DNA of 64,000 bases from an uncultured Acetatifactor sp. (GCA_934402375.1 CAKRUB010000006.1:47371-111370), one strand, 5' to 3'; numbered from the stretch's first letter, positions 16,163 to 25,200 are shown. Program-made: numbers and translations. The notes: generated from the letters alone by a model not told the origin.

Positions 16163-17425
16163 ATGGCACTGAGTAAGAAGCCTGTGACAGGCATGAGGGA
16201 TATTCTGCCGGAGGAGATGCAGATCAGGGATTATGTGATCAGCGTCATCAAGGAGACCTACGGCAAATTCGGGTTTACCTCCATTGAGACGCCCTGTGTG
16301 GAGAACATTGCAAACCTGACCAACAAGCAGGGCGGAGACAATGAAAAGCTGATCTTCAAGATTTTAAAGAGGGGCGAGAAGCTGAATGTCGCTGAGGCGA
16401 CGACGGAGGAGAGCGTTGTGGACAGTGGGCTGCGGTATGATCTGACAGTGCCGCTGGTTCGCTATTACTCCAACAATGCTGCTAATCTGCCCTCGCCGTT
16501 CAAGGCGCTGCAGATGGGAAATGTCTGGCGTGCCGACCGCCCACAGAGGGGACGCTACCGCCAGTTCATGCAGTGCGATATTGATATTTTCGGCGAGCCG
16601 ACCAATCTTGCGGAAATCGAGCTGATCCTTGCAACGACGACAACGCTCGGGAAGCTCGGGTTTCAGGGCTTTGAAATTCGCATCAATGACAGGCAGATTT
16701 TAAAGGCGATGGCGGCGTACAGCGGATTCCCGGAGGAGTCCTACGACAGTGTTTTCATTACCCTCGATAAGATGGACAAGATCGGTCTGGAGGGCGTGGA
16801 GCAGGAGCTTTTGGAGAAGGGCTTTGGCAGCGAGAGTGTTGACAAATACCTGACTCTGTACAGGGAGCTGGAGAAGCAGGAGAACGGTGTTGCTTATCTT
16901 GCGGAGACTCTGCAGGGTGTGCTGGAGCCTTCTGTTGCAGAAGGACTGCAGGAGATTATCGACAGTGTCACCGCGACAAAGGCGGCGGATTTCAAGATGG
17001 TTTTCGATGCGACACTGGTTCGCGGAATGTCCTACTATACCGGCACTATCTTTGAGATAGCGCTCCCGGGCTTCGGAGGAAGCTGTGGCGGCGGCGGTCG
17101 TTATGATAAGATGGTTGGAAAGTTTACGGGGAACGATGTTCCGGCATGCGGCTTCTCCATCGGTTTTGAGCGGATTGTTCTTTTGCTGACGGAGAGCGGC
17201 TTCCAGATTCCCGGGAAGCCGAAGAAGACGGCATTCCTGATCGAGAAGGGTGTCGGCGGCGACAGACTCTGCGAGATCATCGCAAAGGCACAGGCAGCCC
17301 GGAAGGAAGGGGCGCAGGTGCTGGTAGTCCGTATGAATAAGAATAAAAAGTTCCAGAAGGATCAGCTGATTGCTGAGGGCTATGAGGACTTTATGGAATT
17401 TTACAAGGAAGAATTAAAGAGATAA
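16163..17425 (+). CDS. hisS: Histidine--tRNA ligase
   Basis: ATG at 16163 (MALSKKPVTGMRDILP) follows GTGAGGAAG and is preferred over the start at 16151. The 420-residue enzyme charges tRNA-His. Class II motifs are in place: GLRYDLTVPLVRYY near residue 88, motif 2 with the sequence RPQRGRYRQFMQCDIDIFGE near 125, the histidine-specific block LVRGMSYYTGTIFE near 284 and motif 3 with GFSIGFERI near 330. A short anticodon-binding domain closes the protein. It is followed 13 bases later by aspS, a common gene pair in Firmicutes, so both are probably one transcript. Confidence 0.95.
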   Translation: MALSKKPVTGMRDILPEEMQIRDYVISVIKETYGKFGFTSIETPCVENIANLTNKQGGDNEKLIFKILKRGEKLNVAEATTEESVVDSGLRYDLTVPLVRYYSNNAANLPSPFKALQMGNVWRADRPQRGRYRQFMQCDIDIFGEPTNLAEIELILATTTTLGKLGFQGFEIRINDRQILKAMAAYSGFPEESYDSVFITLDKMDKIGLEGVEQELLEKGFGSESVDKYLTLYRELEKQENGVAYLAETLQGVLEPSVAEGLQEIIDSVTATKAADFKMVFDATLVRGMSYYTGTIFEIALPGFGGSCGGGGRYDKMVGKFTGNDVPACGFSIGFERIVLLLTESGFQIPGKPKKTAFLIEKGVGGDRLCEIIAKAQAARKEGAQVLVVRMNKNKKFQKDQLIAEGYEDFMEFYKEELKR

Positions 17426-17438
17426 AGGAGCAGAGGCA

Positions 17439-19199
17439 ATGACACAGTCCAGAACACATAATTGTAATGAGCTGCGGATCGGCAATGCGGGCGAGAGAGT
17501 TACGCTTGTGGGCTGGTTCGAGAATATGCGGAAGGTCAGCAAAAATTTAGGGTTTGTAATCCTGAGAGACTTTTACGGCACGACACAGCTTGTCGTTGAG
17601 ACAGAGGACATGATGAACATCATGGACGGCATCAACAAGGAGTCCACGATCTCGGTGGAAGGTATTGTCAGGGAGCGTTCCAACAAGAATAAGGAGCTGC
17701 CCACCGGAGAGATCGAGGTAGTTCCCGATAAAATCGAGATACTTGGAAAATGTATTTACAATGCGCTTCCCTTTGAGATTAACCAGTCCAGAGATGCGGA
17801 CGAGAACGCCCGCCTGAAGTACCGTTATCTGGATCTGCGCAATCCCGATATGAAGAAGAATATTGTCATGAGAAGCCGTATCGTCGCAGAGCTTCGCCAG
17901 AGAATGAATGCGCTGGGCTTTATGGAGATTACGACACCGATCCTTACCTGTTCTTCCCCGGAGGGTGCGAGAGATTACCTTGTACCGGCAAGAAACCATC
18001 CGGGCAAGTTCTATGCGCTGCCGCAGGCACCGCAGCAGTTCAAGCAGATATTGATGGCATCCGGCTTTGACCGCTATTTCCAGATTGCACCCTGCTTCCG
18101 TGATGAGGACGCGAGAGCTGACCGTTCCCCCGGTGAATTCTATCAGCTGGACATGGAGATGGCATTTGCTTCCCAGGAGGATGTCTTTGCCGTTGTGGAG
18201 CAGGTGCTTCCTCCTGTGTTTGAGAAATATGGTCTTTATCAGCAGGCGTCCAAGGCGCCCTTTGTCAGAATCCCTTATCTGGAGGCGATGGACAAGTATG
18301 GCTCCGACAAGCCTGATCTGCGCATTGACCTGACGCTGACAGACGCTACGGAAGTGATGGCGGGCTGCGGCTTCGGCCCCTTCGAGGGACAGACCGTAAA
18401 GGCAATCGTTGTTGACGGATTCACCGCTACCCGCAAGCAGATCGACGCGCTCTGTGCAGAGGTGGAGGTACAGACGGCACATAAGGCATTCTGGTTCCGT
18501 CTGGATGAGAATGGCGAATTTGTCGGCGGTATTTCAAAATTCTTACAGGATCGCAAGGAGGCTGTCATTGCCGCTCTGGGACTGAAGAACGGTGATTTTG
18601 TCGGTCTGGCGGCTGGAAAGAAGCTGGAGGCGCAGAAGACCGCAGGCGTTCTGAGAAAGCTGCTGGGTGCTGCCAGTGAGAAGCACATGAAGAAGGATTG
18701 CTATGAGTTCTGCTGGATTGTGGACTTCCCGATGTACGAGATCGGAGAGGAATCCGGAGAACTGGAATTCTGTCATAACCCGTTCTCCATGCCGCAGGGC
18801 GGTATGGATGCGCTCTGCAAGCGGGAGCCGCTGGAAATTCTGGCATATCAGTACGACCTTGTCTGCAACGGTGTGGAGCTTTCCTCCGGTGCGGTGAGAA
18901 ATCATGATCCCGAGATCATGATCAAGGCGTTTGAACTGGTAGGGCTCGGTGAGGCGGATGTGAAGGCAAAATTCCCTGCCATGTATAATGCATTCTGTTA
19001 CGGAGCGCCGCCGCATGCAGGCATTGCACCCGGAGTTGACCGTATGATCATGCTGATCTGTGGCGAGGAGAGCATCCGTGAGATTATCCCGTTCCCGATG
19101 AACAAGAACGCGATGGATGTTATGATGGGCGCGCCGGGAACCGTAGAGCAGAGACAGCTGGATGAATTACATCTTGCAATCACTGCAAAACAGGAGTAA
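17439..19199 (+). CDS. aspS: Aspartate--tRNA ligase (bacterial type)
   Basis: A 586-residue class II synthetase with the order expected for the bacterial type: an N-terminal OB-fold anticodon-binding domain (residues 1-110, with VGWFENMRKVSKNLGFVILR), the catalytic core with motif 2 FRDEDARADRSPGEFYQLD near residue 220, an inserted GAD domain (about 285-400), and motif 3 PPHAGIAPGVDRMIML near 525. The end reads MMGAPGTVEQRQLDELH, typical of AspS. Whether it is discriminating or also charges tRNA-Asn cannot be decided here. No gatCAB genes are in the window. It overlaps no neighbour and ends at a strong terminator. Confidence 0.95.
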   Translation: MTQSRTHNCNELRIGNAGERVTLVGWFENMRKVSKNLGFVILRDFYGTTQLVVETEDMMNIMDGINKESTISVEGIVRERSNKNKELPTGEIEVVPDKIEILGKCIYNALPFEINQSRDADENARLKYRYLDLRNPDMKKNIVMRSRIVAELRQRMNALGFMEITTPILTCSSPEGARDYLVPARNHPGKFYALPQAPQQFKQILMASGFDRYFQIAPCFRDEDARADRSPGEFYQLDMEMAFASQEDVFAVVEQVLPPVFEKYGLYQQASKAPFVRIPYLEAMDKYGSDKPDLRIDLTLTDATEVMAGCGFGPFEGQTVKAIVVDGFTATRKQIDALCAEVEVQTAHKAFWFRLDENGEFVGGISKFLQDRKEAVIAALGLKNGDFVGLAAGKKLEAQKTAGVLRKLLGAASEKHMKKDCYEFCWIVDFPMYEIGEESGELEFCHNPFSMPQGGMDALCKREPLEILAYQYDLVCNGVELSSGAVRNHDPEIMIKAFELVGLGEADVKAKFPAMYNAFCYGAPPHAGIAPGVDRMIMLICGEESIREIIPFPMNKNAMDVMMGAPGTVEQRQLDELHLAITAKQE

Positions 19200-19206
19200 G
19201 TACAGG

Positions 19207-19239
19207 GCTGCCGCAAGCTACCATATGCGGCAGCTTTTT
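19207..19239 (+). terminator. Intrinsic terminator after aspS
   Basis: GCTGCCGCA (19207-19215) pairs perfectly with TGCGGCAGC (19226-19234) around a 10-base loop and is followed by TTTTT. Confidence 0.9.
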
Positions 19240-19283
19240 CGCGGAATAAAGCCGGACAGGCAGTGCGGGAGAGACATGGTGGG

Positions 19284-20000
19284 ATGGCTGTAGGAATATA
19301 TCTGTTGAAACTGGAAGAGGCGGAGCTGGTCGGAGGATTTGCCGGATTCTTGAAGAGGGCGGAACAGAGGGTCGATGCTGTGCGGTATGAGAAGGCTCTT
19401 AAGATCAGAGAGCCGAAAGACCGCGCTGCCAGTCTAGGGGCAGGGCTCTTATTGCAGAAGCTGGCGAGGGACTGCCGGGACGGCATCTATATCGAAGGGC
19501 TGAGGAAGTGCTCTCCGGAGGAGCTTCTGGAGGAGGCGGAATCGCCGGTTCCCCTGCACTATCGATTCGGGGCGCACGGCAAGCCGGAAATCGGGGAGCT
19601 TCCTTTGAATTTCAGCCTTTCCCATTCCGGAAGCTATGTGGTCAGCGCAGTTTCGGAGCGGATGATCGGTGCGGACATCCAGCAATTCCGGGACACCGAC
19701 AGCATAAAGCTGGCGAGGCGCTTTTTCACCGAGAATGAGTACAAGGAACTGAAAAAGTGTGGGGAAAGCGAGCGGCAGCAGCTCTTTTTCGAACTGTGGA
19801 CGAGGAAGGAAGCCTACGGAAAGCTGACGGGAGAGGGGGTCTTCCCCGCGCTTAAGCGGGAAGCCTATGAGGTGTGCTGGGCGGATTTCCCGGCGCCGGA
19901 AGGTTACGCGCTTGCGGTGTGTACGGCGGAGGCAGTGCCATGCGCAGAAATGGGGAAAACAATGAGAAAGATTACAGGAGTGGCAAAATGGGACGTTTGA
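19284..20000 (+). CDS. 4'-phosphopantetheinyl transferase, Sfp type
   Basis: This enzyme moves phosphopantetheine from coenzyme A to a conserved serine of carrier proteins. The family signature is visible as LPLNFSLSHSGSYV (near residue 111), the metal-binding GADIQ (about 128-132) and FFELWTRKEAYGKLTGEG (about 168-185), where Glu and Lys are catalytic. The start is uncertain: ATG 19284 gives 238 residues, GTG 19263 gives 245, and neither has a strong ribosome site. The gene overlaps the downstream ABC exporter gene by 13 bases. No polyketide, peptide synthetase or acyl-carrier genes are in the window, so its carrier-protein target is unknown. Confidence 0.85.
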   Translation: MAVGIYLLKLEEAELVGGFAGFLKRAEQRVDAVRYEKALKIREPKDRAASLGAGLLLQKLARDCRDGIYIEGLRKCSPEELLEEAESPVPLHYRFGAHGKPEIGELPLNFSLSHSGSYVVSAVSERMIGADIQQFRDTDSIKLARRFFTENEYKELKKCGESERQQLFFELWTRKEAYGKLTGEGVFPALKREAYEVCWADFPAPEGYALAVCTAEAVPCAEMGKTMRKITGVAKWDV

Positions 20001-21757
20001 TGAAGTATTTGAAGGATTACAAAAAGGAATCCATACTTGCACCGCTGTTCAAGCTGCTGGAGGCCTTTTTTGAACTGCTGGTGCCGCTTGTCATGGCAAA
20101 TATCATCGACAAGGGTATCGCGGATTCCGACATGGGCTATATCGGCAAGATGGGCGCATGTCTGCTCGCACTTGCGCTGGTCGGACTGCTGTCCTCGGTG
20201 ACGGCACAGTTCTTCGCGGCAAAGGCGGCGGTCGGATTCTCGACAAAGCTCAGGCAGGCTCTGTTTGATCACATACAGGGACTGAATTTTACCAACATAG
20301 ACAAGGTCGGCACCTCGACCATGATCACCCGCATGACCAGTGACATCAATCAGGTACAGTCGGGCGTGAATATGGTGCTCAGACTGTTTCTTCGATCCCC
20401 GATCATTGTTTTCGGTGCAATGATCATGGCGTTTACGATCGATGTGAAGAGCGCACTGATCTTTGTTGTTGCGATTCCGCTTCTTGCCATCGTGGTCTTC
20501 GGCATCATGGTATGGACGATGCCACTGTACAAGAAGGTGCAGGCGGGACTCGACCGTGTGCTCGGCGTGACAAGGGAAAATCTGACCGGTGTGCGTGTCA
20601 TCCGTGCCTTCCATAAGGAAGAAGAGGAGGCAGGGAAGTTCCAGCGGTACACAAAGGCGCTGGCGGACAGTCAGGTCTTTGTGGGAAAAATCAGTGCGGT
20701 CATGAATCCGGTGACTTATGTCATTGTCAATGGGGCGATTATTGCGCTGATTTACACCGGGGCGGTTCAGGTCAATGTCGGCAACCTGACGCAGGGTGAG
20801 GTCATTGCCATCATTAACTACATGTCCCAGATTCTGGTGGAGCTTGTGAAGCTGGCAAACCTGATCATCACGATCACGAAGGCGCTCGCCTGCGCGGATC
20901 GTGTCGCCGGTGTGTTTGAGATTAAAAATGAGGAGAGTCTGCCGGAGGAATACCGCGTTTCCGAAAAGAGAAAGGATGCGCCTTTCTTAGAGTTCGATCA
21001 TGTGTCACTGACCTATGCGGGCGCAGGCGCCGAGACGCTCCACGACATGAACTTTGTGGTAAACAGAGGTGAGACGGTCGGAATTATCGGCGGTACGGGT
21101 TCCGGTAAATCCTCCTTAGTGAATCTGATTCCCGACTTCTATCCCGTCACAGAGGGTGCGATCCGTCTGGACGGAACGGATCTGAGGGCAATGCCGGAGG
21201 ATGAGCTTAGAAACAGGATCGGCATGGTGCCCCAGAAGGCTGTCCTGTTCAAGGGAACGATTCGCAGTAATCTGCAGTGGGGCAAGCCGGATGCCACGGA
21301 GGAGGAAATGTGGCAGGCGATTGACGTCGCACAGGCAAGAGAGGTCGTCGAGGGTAAGGACGGCAAGCTGGATGCAAGGGTTGCCCAGAACGGAAAGAAT
21401 CTCTCCGGCGGACAGCGGCAGAGACTGACGATCGCCAGAGCTTTAGTCAGAAAGCCGGAGATTCTGATCTTGGATGACAGTGCCTCGGCGCTGGACTATG
21501 CAACGGACGCAAAGCTCAGGGCTGCGCTGCGGGAGCTGGAAGGCAACACAACGACCTTCATTGTCTCCCAGAGGGCATCGACGATTCGACATGCGGACAA
21601 GATCATTGTTCTGGATGACGGAGAGATGGCGGGCATCGGAACGCATGACGAGCTGATGAAGAATTGTGAAGTATATAAGGAAATTTATTATTCGCAGTAC
21701 CCCGAAGAGAGATTAAAGGCGGAAGCTGCAAAGAAGGGAGGAAACCAGAATGGCTGA
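19988..21757 (+). CDS. Heterodimeric ABC exporter, permease-ATPase subunit 1 (degenerate Walker B)
   Basis: ATG 19988 follows AGGAG by seven bases; the longer frame from 19874 only reads through the end of the Sfp-type gene. The 589-residue protein has six membrane helices (about 18-320) and a nucleotide-binding domain: Walker A GGTGSGKSS near residue 369, signature LSGGQRQR near 472 and Walker B ILILDDSAS near 492. In the last motif the catalytic Glu is replaced by Asp, so this ATP site is expected to bind but hydrolyse poorly. It pairs with the next gene, whose signature motif is the altered one, as in YfiB/YfiC- and TM287/288-type exporters. The substrate is unknown; lipids, peptides or drugs are possible. 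Confidence 0.9.
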   Translation: MGRLMKYLKDYKKESILAPLFKLLEAFFELLVPLVMANIIDKGIADSDMGYIGKMGACLLALALVGLLSSVTAQFFAAKAAVGFSTKLRQALFDHIQGLNFTNIDKVGTSTMITRMTSDINQVQSGVNMVLRLFLRSPIIVFGAMIMAFTIDVKSALIFVVAIPLLAIVVFGIMVWTMPLYKKVQAGLDRVLGVTRENLTGVRVIRAFHKEEEEAGKFQRYTKALADSQVFVGKISAVMNPVTYVIVNGAIIALIYTGAVQVNVGNLTQGEVIAIINYMSQILVELVKLANLIITITKALACADRVAGVFEIKNEESLPEEYRVSEKRKDAPFLEFDHVSLTYAGAGAETLHDMNFVVNRGETVGIIGGTGSGKSSLVNLIPDFYPVTEGAIRLDGTDLRAMPEDELRNRIGMVPQKAVLFKGTIRSNLQWGKPDATEEEMWQAIDVAQAREVVEGKDGKLDARVAQNGKNLSGGQRQRLTIARALVRKPEILILDDSASALDYATDAKLRAALRELEGNTTTFIVSQRASTIRHADKIIVLDDGEMAGIGTHDELMKNCEVYKEIYYSQYPEERLKAEAAKKGGNQNG

Positions 21758-23516
21758 TCAGGAAACAAAGAATAAGAGATCGGGGCAGATGGCAACGATG
21801 AAAAAGGTTTTGGATTACATCCGGAAATACTGGCTGCTGGTCGGACTCTCGCTTCTGCTGGCTGCAGTGACGGTCGTGCTCACGCTGTATGTGCCGATCC
21901 TTACCGGAGATGCTGTCGATCTTCTTCTCGGGAAGGGTGTAGTGGATTTTGCCGCGGTATTTGCAATCATGAAAAAGATCGGCATTGCGATTTTAGCCAC
22001 AGCCGTGGCGCAGTGGGTCATGAACACCTGCAATAACCATATTACTTACCATGTTGTCAAGGACATCCGGGAGGATGCATTCCGCAGACTGGAGATTCTG
22101 CCGTTAAAGTATCTGGATGCGCATGCCTACGGAGATATTGTGAGCCGTGTCATCGCGGATGTAGACACTTTTGCGGACGGTCTGCTGATGGGCTTTACAC
22201 AGCTGTTTACCGGCGTTTTAACCATCATCGGCACACTGATCTTTATGCTTGTCACCAACGTTCCCATTGCGCTGGTAGTCGTATGTATCACACCGGTATC
22301 CTTCCTCGTGGCGAAGTTTATTGCGACAAGAACCTATTCCATGTTCAAGCTGCAATCCGAGACGAGGGGAGAGCAGACCTCGCTGATCGAGGAGATGATC
22401 GGTAACCAGAAGGTAGTAAAGACCTTTTCGCGGGAGACGGCGGTCAGGGAGCAGTTCGCGGAAATTAACGGAAGACTGGAAAAGTGTTCCCTCAAGGCGA
22501 TCTTTTTCTCCTCGCTGACGAACCCCTGTACCAGATTTGTCAATAGCCTTGTGTATGCGGGCGTGGGAATTTTCGGAGCGTTCGTGGCGATCCGAGGAGG
22601 CATCAGCGTGGGACGCCTGTCCTGCTTCTTAAGCTATGCAAACCAGTACACAAAGCCCTTCAACGAGATTTCCGGCGTTGTGACGGAACTGCAGAATGCG
22701 CTTGCCTGTGCGGCGCGAATCTTTGAACTGATCGACGAGGAGCCGCAGGTGCCGGATGCAGCGGATGCGAAGGTGCTTGAGCACGCGAAGGGTAATGTGA
22801 AGCTTGAAAACGTCTACTTCAGCTATGTGCCGGACAAGAAGCTGATCGAGGACTTTAATCTGGAGGTAAAGCCGGGACAGAGGGTTGCCATCGTGGGGCC
22901 TACCGGCTGCGGAAAGACGACGCTGATCAATCTACTGATGCGCTTCTATGATGTAAACAGCGGTAAGATTTCGGTTGACGGAAACGACATCTGCCGGCTG
23001 ACGAGAGGCAGTCTGCGCACCAGCTATGGCATGGTGCTTCAGGAGACGTGGCTGAGAGCCGGAACGATACGCGACAACATCTGCATGGGCAAGCCGGATG
23101 CAACGGACGAGGAAGTGATCGCGGCTGCAAAGTCGGCGCATGCACACAGCTTTATCAAGCGGCTGCCGGATGGATATAACACGGTGATCACGGAGGACGG
23201 AGGAAGTCTTTCGCAGGGGCAGAAGCAGCTGCTCTGTATCGCGCGCGTGATGCTCTGCCTGCCGCCGATGCTGATTCTGGATGAAGCGACCTCGTCCATC
23301 GATACCAGAACCGAGTTAAAGATTCAGAATGCGTTTGCGACCATGATGGAGGGCAGAACCAGCTTTATCGTGGCGCACAGATTGTCAACCATCCAGGAGG
23401 CGGACATCATTCTCGTCATGAAGGACGGCAATATCATTGAGCAGGGCAGCCATGAGACGCTTCTGGCAAAGGGCGGCTTCTACGCAAACCTGTACAACAG
23501 TCAGTTTGCGGTCTGA
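21750..23516 (+). CDS. Heterodimeric ABC exporter, permease-ATPase subunit 2
   Basis: A 588-residue half-transporter overlapping subunit 1 by eight bases, with ribosome site GGAGG inside the upstream gene. Membrane helices occupy about residues 28-320. The ATPase domain has Walker A GPTGCGKTT near residue 383, an unusual signature LSQGQKQ near 486 (Gly replaced by Gln at the third position) and a consensus Walker B LILDEATS near 508. The consensus Walker B here faces the consensus LSGGQ of subunit 1 and forms the active ATP site. Its altered signature faces the degenerate Walker B of subunit 1. This complementary pattern is direct sequence support for an asymmetric heterodimer. Confidence 0.9.
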   Translation: MADQETKNKRSGQMATMKKVLDYIRKYWLLVGLSLLLAAVTVVLTLYVPILTGDAVDLLLGKGVVDFAAVFAIMKKIGIAILATAVAQWVMNTCNNHITYHVVKDIREDAFRRLEILPLKYLDAHAYGDIVSRVIADVDTFADGLLMGFTQLFTGVLTIIGTLIFMLVTNVPIALVVVCITPVSFLVAKFIATRTYSMFKLQSETRGEQTSLIEEMIGNQKVVKTFSRETAVREQFAEINGRLEKCSLKAIFFSSLTNPCTRFVNSLVYAGVGIFGAFVAIRGGISVGRLSCFLSYANQYTKPFNEISGVVTELQNALACAARIFELIDEEPQVPDAADAKVLEHAKGNVKLENVYFSYVPDKKLIEDFNLEVKPGQRVAIVGPTGCGKTTLINLLMRFYDVNSGKISVDGNDICRLTRGSLRTSYGMVLQETWLRAGTIRDNICMGKPDATDEEVIAAAKSAHAHSFIKRLPDGYNTVITEDGGSLSQGQKQLLCIARVMLCLPPMLILDEATSSIDTRTELKIQNAFATMMEGRTSFIVAHRLSTIQEADIILVMKDGNIIEQGSHETLLAKGGFYANLYNSQFAV

Positions 23517-23570
23517 CAACCAGCATTCAGACATAAAATCGAAAAGAGTAGCAGGACAGACACAGAACCA

Positions 23571-23614
23571 GACCTCCCGCATAGCTTATAGAAAGTTATG
23601 TGGGAGGTCTTTTT
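23571..23614 (+). terminator. Terminator hairpin whose 3' arm contains the amidase ribosome site
   Basis: GACCTCCCGCATA (23571-23583) pairs with TATGTGGGAGGTC (23597-23609), with one G-T mismatch, and is followed by TTTTT. It fits an intrinsic terminator for the ABC exporter. The GGGAGG in its 3' arm is also the only ribosome site for the amidase start at 23617. Confidence 0.8.
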
Positions 23615-23616
23615 AT

Positions 23617-24150
23617 ATGGCACTTGTAGCACTAGATGCCGGTCATGGCGGTGCAAATCCCGGCGCTACATACAACGGACGTCAGGAGAAGGATGACGCG
23701 CTTGCGCTTGTACTGGCGATTGGACCGATTCTTGAGGCGAACGGTGTGGATGTCTACTACACGCGGACAACGGACATCTACGAATCCCCTTACCAGAAAG
23801 CGATGGAGGCAAATGCTGTCGGCGCAGACTATTTTGTCTCTATCCACCGCAATTCCAGCCCCTACCCGAACCAGTATTCCGGGGTGGAATCTCTGGTCTA
23901 TAACCTTTACAGTCAGGCGGCAACCCTTGCCTATAACATCAATACGAGACTGGAGGCGGTTGGTTTTACCAATCTCGGCGTGAACGAGAGAAGAAATCTG
24001 GTCGTCCTGAACCGGACCGAGATGCCTGCCGTTCTGGTGGAAGTCGGATTTATTAACACAGATGCGGATAACCAGCTCTTTGACGAGCGCTTTGATGAGA
24101 TTGCAAGGGCAATCGCCGACGGCATTCTCGCCACGGCCTGGGGCGGATGA
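23617..24150 (+). CDS. N-acetylmuramoyl-L-alanine amidase (Amidase_3), no signal peptide
   Basis: A 177-residue stand-alone amidase domain that should cut the bond between MurNAc and L-Ala in peptidoglycan using zinc. The visible zinc ligands and catalytic residues are H10 in LDAGHGGANPGA, E24 in GRQEKDD, a His near residue 76 in VSIHRNSS, and the catalytic Glu near 142 in VLVEVGFINT. There is no signal peptide or cell-wall-binding domain, unlike exported CwlC/CwlD-type enzymes, so it would act in the cytoplasm (spore mother cell, for example) or leave by lysis, as with phage endolysins. The open frame extends upstream to 23437, but that part overlaps the ABC gene. Its ribosome site lies inside a terminator stem. 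Confidence 0.85.
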   Translation: MALVALDAGHGGANPGATYNGRQEKDDALALVLAIGPILEANGVDVYYTRTTDIYESPYQKAMEANAVGADYFVSIHRNSSPYPNQYSGVESLVYNLYSQAATLAYNINTRLEAVGFTNLGVNERRNLVVLNRTEMPAVLVEVGFINTDADNQLFDERFDEIARAIADGILATAWGG

Positions 24151-24217
24151 TTTTACTTTGTTCTTACAAAGATATTACGCCTCCATGGTATTACCTTCTT
24201 TTTCCCTCTGCTAAGAT
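24151..24217 (+). promoter_or_regulatory. PHO-box-like repeats and promoter of the pst operon
   Basis: TTTTAC (24151-24156), TCTTAC (24162-24167) and TATTAC (24173-24178) recur every 11 bases, starting right after the amidase stop codon. This is the spacing and core of PhoP/PhoB-type boxes. A fourth TATTAC (24189-24194) takes the -35 position, 17 bases before a -10-like TAAGAT (24212-24217). The poor -35 fits an activator-dependent promoter. Confidence 0.7.
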
Positions 24218-24282
24218 GAACATCGTAAGACAAAGAAAGAAGTGTCAAGGGGAGAGAAAAGCCCCGGAAAATGGAGGAGATT

Positions 24283-25200
24283 ATGAAAACAAAGAAATTA
24301 GTCGCATTATTAAGCACATGTGTACTGGCAGTTGCCTGCATGACAGGCTGTGGAAACACGGCGGCAAACGGCAGCAGTCAGGCAAGCAGTTCACAGAGTC
24401 AGTCATCTGAGAGCACAACCGGCGGATCACAGGCAGATAGCACGGGAAGCGACAGCAAGGCATTGTCCGGCAGTATCCAGATGGTCGGCAGCACCTCTAT
24501 GGAAAAGCTGGCAAACGCTCTGGCAGAGAGCTTTATGGAGAAGTACCCCGATGTGACAGTGACAGCTGAATTTGTAGGTTCCGGCGCAGGAATCGAGGCA
24601 GTTACCTCCGGCAGTGCGGACATCGGAAATTCTTCCAGAAACCTCAAGGACGAAGAGAAGAATAACGGTGCGGTGGAGAACATTGTTGCTATCGACGGTA
24701 TTGCAGTATGTGTAGACCCGACCAACACAGTGACAGGGCTTACAAAGCAGCAACTGACAGACATTTACACAGGCACGATTACAAACTGGTCTGAGGTCGG
24801 CGGAGCAGATGCACCGATCATCGTTGTCGGACGTGAGGCAGGCAGCGGAACCAGAGGAGCCTTCGAGGAGCTTCTCGACGTGATAGACAGCTGCGCTTAC
24901 GCAAACGAGCTTGACAGCACAGGCGCTGTTATGGCAAAGGTTGCATCCACACCCGGAGCAATCGGCTACGTTTCCCTGGATGTGGTAGATGACAGCGTCA
25001 TCGCACTGGCACTGGAGGGTGTAGAGGCTACGGCTGAGAATATTAAGGCTGGAAATTATTTCCTGAGCAGACCTTTCGTCATGGCAACCAAGGGTGAGAT
25101 TTCCGAGCAGAATGAGCTTGTCCGCGCATGGTTTGACTATGTCCTTGGCGAAGAGGGGCAGGCAGTCGCAGCACAGGTCGGACTGATCACCGTAAAGTAA
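24283..25200 (+). CDS. pstS: Phosphate ABC transporter, substrate-binding lipoprotein
   Basis: ATG 24283 follows GGAGGA by four bases; an in-frame ATG at 24271 precedes the ribosome site. The 305-residue lipoprotein has lipobox CMTGC with C23 as the lipid site, then a Ser/Gln-rich linker to about residue 62. The binding domain shows the PstS signatures QMVGSTSMEKLANALAESF, FVGSGAGIEAVTSGSADIGN and VGREAGSGTRGAFEELL, whose Ser, Asp, Arg and Thr residues hold phosphate. It is first in the pstSCAB-phoU operon behind a PHO-box-like array, so induction by low phosphate is expected. Confidence 0.95.
   Translation: MKTKKLVALLSTCVLAVACMTGCGNTAANGSSQASSSQSQSSESTTGGSQADSTGSDSKALSGSIQMVGSTSMEKLANALAESFMEKYPDVTVTAEFVGSGAGIEAVTSGSADIGNSSRNLKDEEKNNGAVENIVAIDGIAVCVDPTNTVTGLTKQQLTDIYTGTITNWSEVGGADAPIIVVGREAGSGTRGAFEELLDVIDSCAYANELDSTGAVMAKVASTPGAIGYVSLDVVDDSVIALALEGVEATAENIKAGNYFLSRPFVMATKGEISEQNELVRAWFDYVLGEEGQAVAAQVGLITVK

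Noticed and set aside
17547..18482. Long minus-strand open frame opposite aspS, and similar ones opposite fmt and the Na/Pi cotransporter
   Set aside because: All are shadows of well-conserved plus-strand genes in G+C-rich codon usage, with no ribosome sites or recognisable domains.
24147..24410. Open frame spanning the amidase-pstS gap
   Set aside because: It overlaps the PHO-box-like array and the pstS signal peptide in another frame and has no ribosome site.
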